From contig NZ_LS974202.1 in assembly GCF_900157305.1 (NCBI RefSeq), positions 186,001-250,000 of the forward strand: DNA of 64,000 bases, read 5' to 3'. This document shows positions 52,811 to 61,464 of the stretch, piece after piece (position 1 is the stretch's first letter; each line of letters begins with the position of its first letter). The DNA comes from Mesotoga infera. Lineage in GTDB: Bacteria > Thermotogota > Thermotogae > Petrotogales > Kosmotogaceae. The notes beneath the pieces are model-generated. The model worked only from the letters and a program-made list of their open reading frames with translations. It ran no database searches and was not told where the DNA came from. The translations under genes were made by a program, and so were the position numbers.

Positions 52811-54402
52811 GCTTCACCTCTCAAGCCACTCATTTCGACGAGCTCTCTCTCTCTTTTCTCTCCGGAAAGCTCCTCTATTGTAGATATTGTATCAAGTTCA
52901 AATTGCTCTTTCCTTACAGCAAAGTGCCTTTCTGCTCTCGAAGCTATCTGGGGAAGATGTGTGATAACTATCGATTGCACCTTCGAAGAGATCTCCAGCA
53001 GCTTCTCGGCTACCACCTGACCCAGACGTTGTCCCACTCCGGAATCGACTTCGTCGAAGACGATGGTTCTTATTTCAAGCTGGTCTTTAAGTGTCGATTC
53101 GAGTGCCAACAGGCACCTGGAAAGCTCACCTCCGGAGGCTACGCTACCAATTTCCATGAACTCCATACCGGGGTTCGTCTTGACCATGATAGAGACCCTG
53201 GAGGTTCCATAGAATTTCGGTTCCTCCTCCTGGAACAGTCGAAACTCGAGTTCAGCGCCCTTCATTTTCAAGTCTTCAAGATGGATGCGTATGTCCCGGG
53301 CCATCTCGATTGCCCTTTTCTCCCTTACACCATCCAAAACCCTGCCGACTTCTCTCAGTTTCTGAAGATAAATCGATTCCTCTTTTCGTAATTTCTCTTC
53401 ACGCTTTTGAAGCTCTTGAAGAGACTTTAGCTTGTTTTTGAACTCATCACAGCTTTGAAGAATATCGCTCACCGTCCGGCCGTATTTTCTTTTCAACCCC
53501 TGAATCAAGGAGATGCGCGCTTCAATAGCCCTGAATTCTTCCTCATCTATATCTAAACCGTTGCTTTCCTCACTAACGAGGTTGTATAGTCCTTCCAATT
53601 CCTCAAGCGCTAGTTGAATATGTGAAAGCCACCGGGAGTATCCGAAGCTCTCGACCTTCGTGATCAGAGATAGAATATCGTTTAATGAGTTGTAAACAGA
53701 TTCGTCGCCATCCTTCAGACGATCCATGAGCTCCCGGAAGGTTTGCACCAGGAACTTCCCATTTTTATATTTCCTGTATCTCGTCTCGAGCAGACCGTCC
53801 TCGTCCGTCTTCAGTTCAGCCTGTTCTATCTCTTTTATTTCGAAAGTGAGGAAGTCCTTCTCTCTCTCGATCTGTGAAGGATCCACCACGAGCGAATCCA
53901 GCTCCCTCTTTATACTGGAATATTTTTCATAAAGCTCTCTGTACTCCTCCAGAGATCTCTCACCCTGGAGGGCGTGATCGAGTATCTGATAGTGTCTGTT
54001 AGAATCCAGCAGGGCTACACTGCTGTGCTGCGAATGGATCTCTATAAGGTCTTTGAAAAGCATCTGGATCATCTGCCTGGGCACCATTCTGCCGTTCAAT
54101 CTGTATATAGTTCTCTGACCGGTGAAATTGACGCTCACCAACAGTTGATTGCCGTCTCCAATCTCTATTCCAAGCTCTCCGATCCTCTTTAGAATCGAGT
54201 CCTCCACGGAGAAATTGGCCTCTATGTTTCCAGACTCTTCACCGGACCAGGGCGGAGGGAAACCAATGGCAGTCCACAGCGCCTTCAGGAAGATGGTCTT
54301 CCCGGCACCGGATTCTCCAGTGATGGCATTCATTCCCCTAGAGAACTCGACATAGAACTCTCTGAAAGTGAAGAAATTCCTTCCCGCCAGCGAAAGTAAC
54401 AT
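52789..54402 (-). CDS. recN: DNA repair protein RecN
   Basis: A 537-residue SMC-like ATPase for double-strand break repair, with the Walker A GESGAGKTIFLKAL at the N terminus, long coiled coils in the middle, and the C-terminal ABC signature (GSVASGGELSRCLLALES), Walker B (VFDEVDSGVGQR) and ITHLPQIASRA. GGGGGA precedes the ATG at 54402 by about five bases. It is the first gene of the recN-HEAT-murB-hflK-hflC-yigZ run. Confidence 0.95.
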   Translation of the reverse strand: MLLSLAGRNFFTFREFYVEFSRGMNAITGESGAGKTIFLKALWTAIGFPPPWSGEESGNIEANFSVEDSILKRIGELGIEIGDGNQLLVSVNFTGQRTIYRLNGRMVPRQMIQMLFKDLIEIHSQHSSVALLDSNRHYQILDHALQGERSLEEYRELYEKYSSIKRELDSLVVDPSQIEREKDFLTFEIKEIEQAELKTDEDGLLETRYRKYKNGKFLVQTFRELMDRLKDGDESVYNSLNDILSLITKVESFGYSRWLSHIQLALEELEGLYNLVSEESNGLDIDEEEFRAIEARISLIQGLKRKYGRTVSDILQSCDEFKNKLKSLQELQKREEKLRKEESIYLQKLREVGRVLDGVREKRAIEMARDIRIHLEDLKMKGAELEFRLFQEEEPKFYGTSRVSIMVKTNPGMEFMEIGSVASGGELSRCLLALESTLKDQLEIRTIVFDEVDSGVGQRLGQVVAEKLLEISSKVQSIVITHLPQIASRAERHFAVRKEQFELDTISTIEELSGEKRERELVEMSGLRGEAWKGKNL

Positions 54403-54627
54403 CACATTCCCCCATTTTCGAAAATAGGCTAAACCACCCGACGGAGATCACTGATATTATACTATCCTGTGTGTCAAGAGGCGCAGGTCGTTTTATTGAT
54501 CAGTCCACAAGAAGAATGAAGGAAGACTCCGGGTAAGACGACGAATGAGAACTGTAACTGTACCAATCGACATCATTTACAGCGGTTATTTTGTGCATTC
54601 CATAAATCCGAAACTAGTTGAGCCGAT

Positions 54628-55458
54628 TCATGTTTCGGAACTGTCAGATCGATAAGAACCCAGAAATTTGAAGTAACTGCAACGGTTTCTGATTGATTCG
54701 ATAGCCTCTTCTACTTTCCTTGCAGCAATAGTTCCTTCGAAGTCAACGAAGAAGAGATAGTGCCACATCTCCCTTTTGAAAGGCCTTGATTCTATCTTTG
54801 TAAGATTCAGATTGCGATTCGACAACTCTCCAAGAACCCTGAACAAGGCGCCTGGTAGATGTTCCGTAGTGAACATTATTGATGTTTTGCATCCCTCAGT
54901 GCATTTCACAGCTTCTCTTCCCATTAAGAAGAACCTCGTCGAATTGGTTTCCATGTCTTCGAAATTTCTACTCAAAATATCCAGCCCGTAGGTTTTCGCT
55001 GCAAGTTCACTTGCTATTGCTGCCGTGAATGGCACCTCCGAAGTTGCCAGATCTCTTGCTGCACCTGCCGTGTCATAGTATTCCTTCGGCTCAAATCCCT
55101 TTTCTTTTATATGTTCTGAACACTGTGCCAGAGCCTGATGATGAGAAATAACATATTTTATCTCCTCGATTGACCTCCCCTTTGGAGCCATGAGGAAGTG
55201 CTCAATTCGAAGAATGACTTCAGCCTGGACAAGGAGATCGCTCTCTATAAGGGCATCGTAAGCAGGAATTACTGTACCGGCCAGGGAGTTTTCCACCGGT
55301 AGAATAGCATAGTCTGCCTCTCCTTCATTCACAAAATCCAGCATCTCCTGGAACGATCTGCACGGTAGTGTAACAGGCGTTTCTCCTAAAAGCTTTCTTA
55401 TGGCCTGCTCTGAATAAGCCCCATGTTCCCCCTGAAAGGCGACGATATTTCTCTCCAA
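54628..55458 (-). CDS. pheA: Prephenate dehydratase
   Basis: A 276-residue monofunctional prephenate dehydratase that makes phenylpyruvate for phenylalanine. The PDT domain has FQGEHGAYSEQA, ILPVENSLAGTVI and the active-site NSTRFFLM; a C-terminal ACT domain with the ESRPFKREMWHYLFFVDF segment binds phenylalanine for feedback control. An ATG at 55458 is used. The nearby rpmH promoter faces the other way. Confidence 0.95.
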   Translation of the reverse strand: MERNIVAFQGEHGAYSEQAIRKLLGETPVTLPCRSFQEMLDFVNEGEADYAILPVENSLAGTVIPAYDALIESDLLVQAEVILRIEHFLMAPKGRSIEEIKYVISHHQALAQCSEHIKEKGFEPKEYYDTAGAARDLATSEVPFTAAIASELAAKTYGLDILSRNFEDMETNSTRFFLMGREAVKCTEGCKTSIMFTTEHLPGALFRVLGELSNRNLNLTKIESRPFKREMWHYLFFVDFEGTIAARKVEEAIESIRNRCSYFKFLGSYRSDSSET

Positions 55459-55690
55459 AGGAATTTACCTCACTTTATTAGAGAATTGTTTGCTCAATTG
55501 CTCTCAATTTTACCAGCAAAAAAATCGAATTTTGAAACGAGAGGCCCAAAGAGATGTTACGAAGACCTTGTCTGTTAATATGCAGCTCGATTTTTCTCTT
55601 CATCTTTTTCCTGTTCATTTGGAGCAAGATTAAGTAGATAGGTGAGGATGGGGTTCTCTCCGCCGGAAAGCAATTGTTATCTTTTCTGCC

Positions 55691-55719
55691 TTGACAGTAC
55701 GGTTGCCACTCCGTATAAT
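55691..55719 (+). promoter_or_regulatory. Near-consensus promoter of the rpmH operon
   Basis: TTGACA at 55691-55696, a 17-base spacer and TATAAT at 55714-55719, a perfect sigma-A consensus. The start codon of rpmH lies at 55756. Ribosomal protein and RNase P production would be high. Confidence 0.85.
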
Positions 55720-55755
55720 CTTCACTGTGATGTTTATTCTGGAGGTAATGTTATT

Positions 55756-55890
55756 ATGAAAAGGACATATCAGCCATCGAAGGTCAAGAGGAACAGGACT
55801 CATGGTTTTCTTGTGAGATCCCGTACGGTTGGCGGTAGAAAGGTTCTCGCCAGCAGAAGAAGAAAGGGAAGAAAGAGACTCGCTGTGTGA
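55756..55890 (+). CDS. rpmH: 50S ribosomal protein L34
   Basis: The 44-residue basic protein starts [18 protein letters not shown], the invariant start of L34. I took the ATG at 55756 since GGAGGTAA lies close ahead; a longer in-frame ORF from 55642 covers the promoter. It is the first gene of the rpmH-rnpA-yidD-yidC-khpB order conserved across bacteria. The stop overlaps the rnpA GTG start. Confidence 0.98.
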   Translation: MKRTYQPSKVKRNRTHGFLVRSRTVGGRKVLASRRRKGRKRLAV

Positions 55891-56300
55891 AATCAGAGGA
55901 TCAGTCCCTGAAAAAAACAGAGATTATAAGAAGGAAGGCAGACTTTGACAGGGTTTTCAAAAAGGGAAAATCGATAGTTGACCCTTTTTTTGTTGCCTTA
56001 TTTGTTCAGAACGGTCTGCCTTTTTCTCGTATCGGTGTATCGGTAAAGCGCAAGTTCGGCAGGGCGACTTTAAGAAACAGGCTCAGACGACTCGTTAAAG
56101 AGGTTTACCGGACGGGAAAAGAGGACTTTCCCAGAGGTTATGATATACTCTTCATTGCAAGAAAGGATTTATCAGACCTGTTTAGACAAAGAGAAGTTTC
56201 GTTTTTTGAGATTCAAAGGGTTTTGAAAAGAATCGCTGACAAAATTGGAGAAATGCCCGATGAAAAAGATTGTACTTTTCCTGATAGATTTCTACCGTAA
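55887..56300 (+). CDS. rnpA: Ribonuclease P protein component
   Basis: A 137-residue RNase P protein subunit with the RNR motif region [17 protein letters not shown], the signature of this family, and an N-terminal [12 protein letters not shown]. It helps the RNA subunit process tRNA 5' ends. GTG start at 55887 overlaps the rpmH stop. The C-terminal end is followed by yidD, whose start at 56260 overlaps it. Confidence 0.95.
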   Translation: MKSEDQSLKKTEIIRRKADFDRVFKKGKSIVDPFFVALFVQNGLPFSRIGVSVKRKFGRATLRNRLRRLVKEVYRTGKEDFPRGYDILFIARKDLSDLFRQREVSFFEIQRVLKRIADKIGEMPDEKDCTFPDRFLP

Positions 56301-56502
56301 AAAGATCTCTCCAAGGACCCGCCCCCGATGCAGGTTCTATCCCACGTGTTCTTCGTATACTTACGAGGCTGTCGAGAGATTCGGCGCTTTCAAGGGCCTG
56401 ATTCTCGGCACATGGAGAATTATGCGTTGTAACCCCTTCAATCCCGGCGGGATCGATGAAGTTCCAGACCATTTTACATTAATTAGGAGGCACGAAAGAT
56501 GA
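56260..56502 (+). CDS. yidD: Membrane protein insertion efficiency factor YidD
   Basis: An 80-residue YidD/UPF0161 protein with YRKKISP, the [23 protein letters not shown] motif and [14 protein letters not shown], all signature elements of the family. It assists YidC-dependent insertion at the inner membrane. I took the ATG at 56260; GGAG lies about nine bases ahead. It overlaps rnpA by 41 nt and yidC by 4 nt, giving coupled translation. Confidence 0.95.
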   Translation: MKKIVLFLIDFYRKKISPRTRPRCRFYPTCSSYTYEAVERFGAFKGLILGTWRIMRCNPFNPGGIDEVPDHFTLIRRHER

Positions 56503-57845
56503 GAAAAACATTGACAATGTTTGTCCTACTTCTCTCAATTTTCACACTTTCGCTCATGGGCGCAGACCTGATTACTCAAGAGGGAACCAACACCCTAATC
56601 GTGTCTGGAAAGACGCTGAGAATAGTCATAGACATCGAAAAGGGGCTTCTCACGGGTGTAACCAGCTTCGCGGACAATAAAGGGGTCGAGTTCTACGCAT
56701 ACAATGAAAGCCTGGGAAAAGATGGCTTCAATATCTTCGATCAGCAGGGCAACGAACTTCTACCCCAGTCATTCTCGCGCACAACTGACGCAGAAGGCAA
56801 CGTAATAGTGGATTTCTTCTACCAACAGGGTCGGAAAAGCTTCATCATACTCAACAGCCCGTATTACGATTTCAACGTCGTAGTAGATTTCAACCAAACC
56901 GTCGAGGTCGCTTTACCCTTCATATCTTACAATAACCAGACGCTAGGTCCCAATTCGAGTTACTATCTGACCTACGACAAATTCAGCGGTCAGAAGACTC
57001 TCTTCGCCATTGCCTCGCAACAGGGCTCTTTCAAATTCCAGCGATATGTCAGCGATGGAGGCAAAGGCGTTCTAGAGGTTTTCGCCGGTCCTATGAGGCT
57101 GATTCACGTCAAAGAGGCTCTCCCCGATTATTACGGTGCTCTCGTCAAAGACCTCGAAGGTTTTGGTGCAGTCAATTTCTTTTCCTGGATCTATCACGGT
57201 ATAGTTTATTTTCTCTTCTGGCTTTACCAGTGGTCGGGTAACTTCGGATGGGCACTGATACTTTTCACGATAGCCACCAGGTTTATACTCTATCCGCTTT
57301 ACCACATACAGACGAAGTCCATGCTGATGATGAGAATGCTTCAGCCGGAGATCGAGAAGATAAAAAATAGATACAAAGATCCCAGGAGACAACAGGAAGC
57401 CATGATGGCCCTCTACAAGGAAAAAGGTTACAATCCAGCTTCCGGTTGTTTCCCGATCTTAATTCAATTGCCGATTCTGATAATTCTATACAACGCGATA
57501 CGCTATTTCAGCGAAGTTATGGCTTACACGCCAGGCTTCCTTATATGGAGCGATCTTTCCGTCGGTGATTTCATCCAGAACATCCCATTCATAATCATTA
57601 CCATCGTGGTCGGCGTATTCAGTTCGCTCCTCACTGCACAGGATGCACGTTCGGCCAGATCGGGCGTGATTATGCAGCTCATCTTTCCGATCCTCTTCGC
57701 GACCTTTCCATCTGGTCTGCTTCTCTACTGGACTACCCAGAGTGTTCTTCAGCTTCTCATAAGCTGGGTGGTTTACAAGCGACATGGAATAAAGGGTCTC
57801 ACGTTGAGGCAGATGCTGGGACTGCCTGAAAAACCGGCGAAATAG
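56499..57845 (+). CDS. yidC: Membrane protein insertase YidC
   Basis: A 448-residue YidC/Oxa1 family insertase. It has a signal-like N-terminal helix, a large extracytoplasmic domain (residues ~30-230), then five helices with [61 protein letters not shown], and [19 protein letters not shown]. The long periplasmic domain resembles the Gram-negative form. The ATG overlaps the yidD stop; an AGGAGG site sits just ahead. Confidence 0.96.
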   Translation: MRKTLTMFVLLLSIFTLSLMGADLITQEGTNTLIVSGKTLRIVIDIEKGLLTGVTSFADNKGVEFYAYNESLGKDGFNIFDQQGNELLPQSFSRTTDAEGNVIVDFFYQQGRKSFIILNSPYYDFNVVVDFNQTVEVALPFISYNNQTLGPNSSYYLTYDKFSGQKTLFAIASQQGSFKFQRYVSDGGKGVLEVFAGPMRLIHVKEALPDYYGALVKDLEGFGAVNFFSWIYHGIVYFLFWLYQWSGNFGWALILFTIATRFILYPLYHIQTKSMLMMRMLQPEIEKIKNRYKDPRRQQEAMMALYKEKGYNPASGCFPILIQLPILIILYNAIRYFSEVMAYTPGFLIWSDLSVGDFIQNIPFIIITIVVGVFSSLLTAQDARSARSGVIMQLIFPILFATFPSGLLLYWTTQSVLQLLISWVVYKRHGIKGLTLRQMLGLPEKPAK

Positions 57846-57874
57846 TATTCAGTTGCTCTCATGGAGGTGTTAAT

Positions 57875-58588
57875 GTGAAATCGTACCAATTCAAGGCCGA
57901 TTCTGTCGAGGAAGCGATCCAACTGGCCCGCAGGGAACTGGACGCTTACGAAGACGAACTGGATATAAAGATTATCGAAAAGGGTTCCAAGGGCTTTCTA
58001 GGAATCTTCGGCACGAAAGAATCGGTAATTGAAGTCTCTCTTCACGACAGTCATTCGGAAAGAAAACTGTACGAATATTTGAAGGGTATTTTAAGTAGCT
58101 TCGACGAAGAGGTACTATCGGAAGTCAAGCTGGTTGGAAGAACCTACAAAGTAAAAATAGAGGGCGAGAAGATCTCAAGGCTGATAGGCAAGCACGGGAA
58201 GACTGTGGCCGCCCTTCAGCATATTCTCAATATCTACGCCAACAGAATGGCGCAGATAAAGGTCAACGTCACCGTCGATGTGGGCGACTATCGCTATGAG
58301 AGAAAGAAACTAGTCGAAGAGATAGCCCACAGGACGGCCAAGTCGGCACTATCGAAGAAGGGCAAGATAGTCATGGAGCCCATGTTCTCTTTCGAGAGGA
58401 GACTGGTACACGAGGTTATATCTCAGTACCACGATTTGAAGAGTTATTCGGTCGGTTTTGAACCATACAGAAAAGTGGTTGTCGAGTACAGCGAACGAAA
58501 ATATAAAGAAGATCGCAGAAAAAGCGACCCGATCAAAAGGAGGGGGTACGGAGATGCCGGACAACGTCCAAGTAGGCAGAGCGCATGA
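57875..58588 (+). CDS. khpB: KhpB/Jag RNA-binding protein
   Basis: A 237-residue protein with the Jag N-terminal domain, a KH domain containing RLIGKHGKTVAALQHILN, and a R3H domain near the C terminus (FERRLVHEVISQ), the SpoIIIJ-associated/KhpB arrangement. It binds RNA with KhpA and influences cell division and wall synthesis in other bacteria. The GTG at 57875 follows GGAGGT. The cupin gene begins inside its last codons. Confidence 0.93.
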   Translation: MKSYQFKADSVEEAIQLARRELDAYEDELDIKIIEKGSKGFLGIFGTKESVIEVSLHDSHSERKLYEYLKGILSSFDEEVLSEVKLVGRTYKVKIEGEKISRLIGKHGKTVAALQHILNIYANRMAQIKVNVTVDVGDYRYERKKLVEEIAHRTAKSALSKKGKIVMEPMFSFERRLVHEVISQYHDLKSYSVGFEPYRKVVVEYSERKYKEDRRKSDPIKRRGYGDAGQRPSRQSA

Positions 58589-58916
58589 GGTAAAACCCCA
58601 GTTAATTGACAACGAAAAGGTCAGAAAAGTGCAGAAGAGGGTGCTCATAGGTAAGGCAAAAGGAGCGAAAAATTTCGTGATGAGGCTTTTCACTGTCGAA
58701 GAGGGGGGCTACAGTCCTCTCCACAGTCATCCCTGGGAACACGAGGTTTATATAGTGTCAGGCAATGCGACAGTTGTCACAAATAATGGTGAGCAACCGG
58801 CACAGGCGGGAAGCTATGTTTTCGTTCCCGCCAACGCGTTGCATCAATTCAAGAATACCGGAAAAGGTAACCTCGAGTTTATCTGTGTTATTCCAAATAC
58901 GGCCGAAGAGGAATAG
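58554..58916 (+). CDS. Cupin domain protein
   Basis: A 120-residue single-cupin protein with metal-binding motif 1 PLHSHPWEHEVYIVSG (two His and a Glu) and motif 2 FVPANALHQFKN (His). Such proteins often bind a metal and a small ligand or catalyse isomerisation; the substrate is unknown. I took the ATG at 58554, preceded by GGAGGGGG. It overlaps the 3' end of khpB by 35 nt, unusual but within the same strand. Confidence 0.85.
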   Translation: MPDNVQVGRAHEVKPQLIDNEKVRKVQKRVLIGKAKGAKNFVMRLFTVEEGGYSPLHSHPWEHEVYIVSGNATVVTNNGEQPAQAGSYVFVPANALHQFKNTGKGNLEFICVIPNTAEEE

Positions 58917-58963
58917 AATATTAATGCATAAGAAGTAATTTGAGACACAAGGAGGGACCAGCC

Positions 58964-59188
58964 ATGCCGTTTTATATGTATGAATGCAAAGATTGTGGTA
59001 AGACAACGGAAGCCTTCCAGAAAATGTCAGATGAGCCGTTAAAGGTCTGTCCATCGTGCGGGGGACATCTAAAGAAATTGTTAAGCAATGTAGGAGTAGT
59101 CTTCAAGGGCGGTGGATATTATTCGACCGATTCCAAGAAAACTTCGAGTTTGAGCAGCACTTCAACGGTTCCTTCGAAAAAAGACTGA
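58964..59188 (+). CDS. FmdB-type zinc ribbon protein
   Basis: A 74-residue zinc-ribbon protein with YECKDCGK near the N terminus and VCPSCGGHLKKLL, giving two CxxC pairs for a structural zinc, and an S/T-rich tail. It belongs to the FmdB/CxxC_CXXC_SSSS family, putative regulators or adaptors. I took the ATG at 58964, which follows AAGGAGGG. It converges on tsaD. Confidence 0.8.
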   Translation: MPFYMYECKDCGKTTEAFQKMSDEPLKVCPSCGGHLKKLLSNVGVVFKGGGYYSTDSKKTSSLSSTSTVPSKKD

Positions 59189-60181
59189 TCAGAAGACATC
59201 TAGAGACAGATATGGAACAGCGTTTGTGGAGAGGGGAGAGTAAAGTCTCCTCTTCGCTTTTTCATAGGCCGCGACTGCTATCATCGCAGCGTTGTCCGTA
59301 CACATGTCTATCGGGGGAAAGAAAACCCGTATTCCACGTTTAGAAGCCATTTCAATAGCTCTCTCTCTGAGCAGAAAATTGGCGGCCACGCCACCTGCAA
59401 AGGCGATTTTATCCACTGCCAGATTTTGTGCGGCGTCGAAGGTTTTTGTCACCAGCGAATCTACTATGGCCTCTTGTGCCGAAGCGGCCACATCTTCAAC
59501 AGAAACTCCGGGATTCCTTTGGAGAAAGTAGAGAACGGACGTTTTCAGGCCGCTGAAGGAAAAATCGTAATTCCCCTTCTCTTGCAATGGACGGGGAAAA
59601 CTATAAATGGGTGAGCCGCCTCTAGCGGCTTTCTCTATCTCGGGACCGCCAGGATATCCCAGGCCCAGCAGTCTGGAAATCTTGTCGAAAGCTTCCCCTG
59701 CGGCATCATCTCGCGTTTTTCCGACCATTTCAACTGTATTCCATTCCTCCATGAGCAGTATCTCAGTATGCCCTCCGGAAACCAAGAGCACTATGAAAGG
59801 CTGTCTTAGCTCGGGATACGAGATCAGGTTGGCGTAAACGTGGCCGTAAAGGTGGTTCACGCCTATGAATGGCCTGTTCAACGAAATTGCCAGCCCTTTG
59901 GCCACCGAAAGACCTATCAGTAGCGATCCGACGAGCCCCGGTCCCATCGTTGCGGCGAAGATGTCTATTTCTTCAAGTGTCAGGTCGGTCTCTTCCATGG
60001 CTTGGAGGACCAAGCGATCGACTATCTCCAGATGCTTTCTGGAAGCTATCTCCGGCACTACGCCACCGTACTTTTTGTGAATATCTATCTGCGAAGATAC
60101 CAGCGAAGAAAGAACATGGCCATCTTCAACGATGGCCACGGCCGTTTCATCGCAGGAACTCTCTATGGCTAGGATTTTCAT
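59189..60181 (-). CDS. tsaD: tRNA N6-threonylcarbamoyladenosine transferase TsaD
   Basis: A 330-residue ASKHA-fold protein for t6A37 tRNA modification, with AIESSCDETAVAI, the metal-binding NHLYGHVYANL (HxxxH), LLVSGGHTEIL and GGPEIEKAA, FSFSGLKTSV. Start and length are typical. Its ATG overlaps the clpX stop codon by one base (both at 60181), so it is the second gene of a clpX-tsaD unit. Confidence 0.97.
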   Translation of the reverse strand: MKILAIESSCDETAVAIVEDGHVLSSLVSSQIDIHKKYGGVVPEIASRKHLEIVDRLVLQAMEETDLTLEEIDIFAATMGPGLVGSLLIGLSVAKGLAISLNRPFIGVNHLYGHVYANLISYPELRQPFIVLLVSGGHTEILLMEEWNTVEMVGKTRDDAAGEAFDKISRLLGLGYPGGPEIEKAARGGSPIYSFPRPLQEKGNYDFSFSGLKTSVLYFLQRNPGVSVEDVAASAQEAIVDSLVTKTFDAAQNLAVDKIAFAGGVAANFLLRERAIEMASKRGIRVFFPPIDMCTDNAAMIAVAAYEKAKRRLYSPLSTNAVPYLSLDVF

Positions 60182-61392
60182 CAGGCCGATTCTCTCGAGA
60201 TTATCTTTGGAGAGGCGTTATTGCTTATGACATCCTCGTTTATGACGACCTTTTCGACGTTGGTCATGGCGGGTATGTCGTACATGATGTCCAGCATCAC
60301 CTGCTCGATTACACTCTTGAGGGCACGCGCCCCAGTTCCCCTTTTCATGGCTTTGGCGGCGATGGCCGTCATTGCTGCATCAGTGAATTCAAGTTCCACT
60401 CCGTCAAGTCCGAGAAGTTTCTGGTACTGTTTGAGTATGGCGTTTCGTGGTTCGCTCATGATCCTTTTCAAGTCTTCCGCGTTCAGGTCATTCAGAGTCG
60501 CCAGAACCGGGAAACGTCCCACGAACTCGGGAATGAGGCCGTACTGTATCAGATCGTCGGGAATGGCTTCCTGAAGTATCTGACCGAGTCTCAATTGGTT
60601 CTTGCTTTTCACCTCGGCGCCGAAGCCCATCGATGAATCGAGAACACGCTGCTTTATTATGCTGTCCAGACCGTCAAAGGCACCTCCCACAATGAACAGG
60701 ATGTTGCTTGTATCAACTTTTATGAACTCCTGATAGGGATGTTTCCTTCCCCCCTGTGGCGGGACGTTGGCCACCGTGCCCTCGACTATCTTGAGCAAAG
60801 CCTGCTGAACGCCCTCGCCCGATACGTCTCTGGTTATCGATGGGTTGGGAGATTTCCTGGCGATCTTGTCTATTTCGTCTATGTATATTATTCCCAACTG
60901 GGCCTTTTCGACGTCGAAGTTTGAAGACTGGAGGAGTCTTAAAACTATGTTTTCAACATCCTCCCCCACATAACCTGCTTCGGTCAGCGGCGTGGCGTCG
61001 GCTATCGCGAAGGGAACATCGAGTATCCGGGCCAAGATGCGAGCAATCAACGTCTTTCCCGATCCGGTGGGCCCGACCATCATGATGTTAGATTTCTCTA
61101 TCTCAACATCCTCGACATCGTTGAAGACTCTCTTGTAGTGGTTGTACACTGAAACGGAGATAATCTTCTTGGCTTTTTCCTGACCGATCACGTATTTGTC
61201 CAGTTCCATTTTGATATCGGCCGGAGTCGGCAGTTTTCTCCCCGGCCCTTTTTTGGCCTTTTGATCTTGCTGTATTATATCGTGGAATAGATCGACACAC
61301 TCGTTACAGATATAACCTTCCGTTCCCGATATCAATTTTTTGACCTGCGAGGACGGTCTTCCACAAAATGAACAATGTCTTTCGAACGGCAA
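60181..61392 (-). CDS. clpX: ATP-dependent Clp protease ATP-binding subunit ClpX
   Basis: A 403-residue AAA+ unfoldase that feeds substrates to ClpP. The N-terminal zinc domain has [14 protein letters not shown] and [10 protein letters not shown]; the AAA+ core has GPTGSGKT (Walker A) and [13 protein letters not shown] (Walker B), and a [10 protein letters not shown] loop. I chose the TTG at 61392 because GGAGGG lies six bases ahead; TTG at 61407 or GTG at 61395 are possible. It is the first gene of the clpX-tsaD unit. Confidence 0.95.
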   Translation of the reverse strand: MPFERHCSFCGRPSSQVKKLISGTEGYICNECVDLFHDIIQQDQKAKKGPGRKLPTPADIKMELDKYVIGQEKAKKIISVSVYNHYKRVFNDVEDVEIEKSNIMMVGPTGSGKTLIARILARILDVPFAIADATPLTEAGYVGEDVENIVLRLLQSSNFDVEKAQLGIIYIDEIDKIARKSPNPSITRDVSGEGVQQALLKIVEGTVANVPPQGGRKHPYQEFIKVDTSNILFIVGGAFDGLDSIIKQRVLDSSMGFGAEVKSKNQLRLGQILQEAIPDDLIQYGLIPEFVGRFPVLATLNDLNAEDLKRIMSEPRNAILKQYQKLLGLDGVELEFTDAAMTAIAAKAMKRGTGARALKSVIEQVMLDIMYDIPAMTNVEKVVINEDVISNNASPKIISRESA

Positions 61393-61464
61393 CACTTTCC
61401 CTCCCAATATTTGCTGTTTTTATTATACACTGTAATAGAAATGCACGCATCAAGGAGGATATTT

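Noticed and set aside
55459-55755. Possible replication origin near rpmH-rnpA
   Set aside because: The gene order rpmH-rnpA-yidC often lies near oriC, but no cluster of TTATCCACA-type DnaA boxes and no dnaA gene were seen in the gap.
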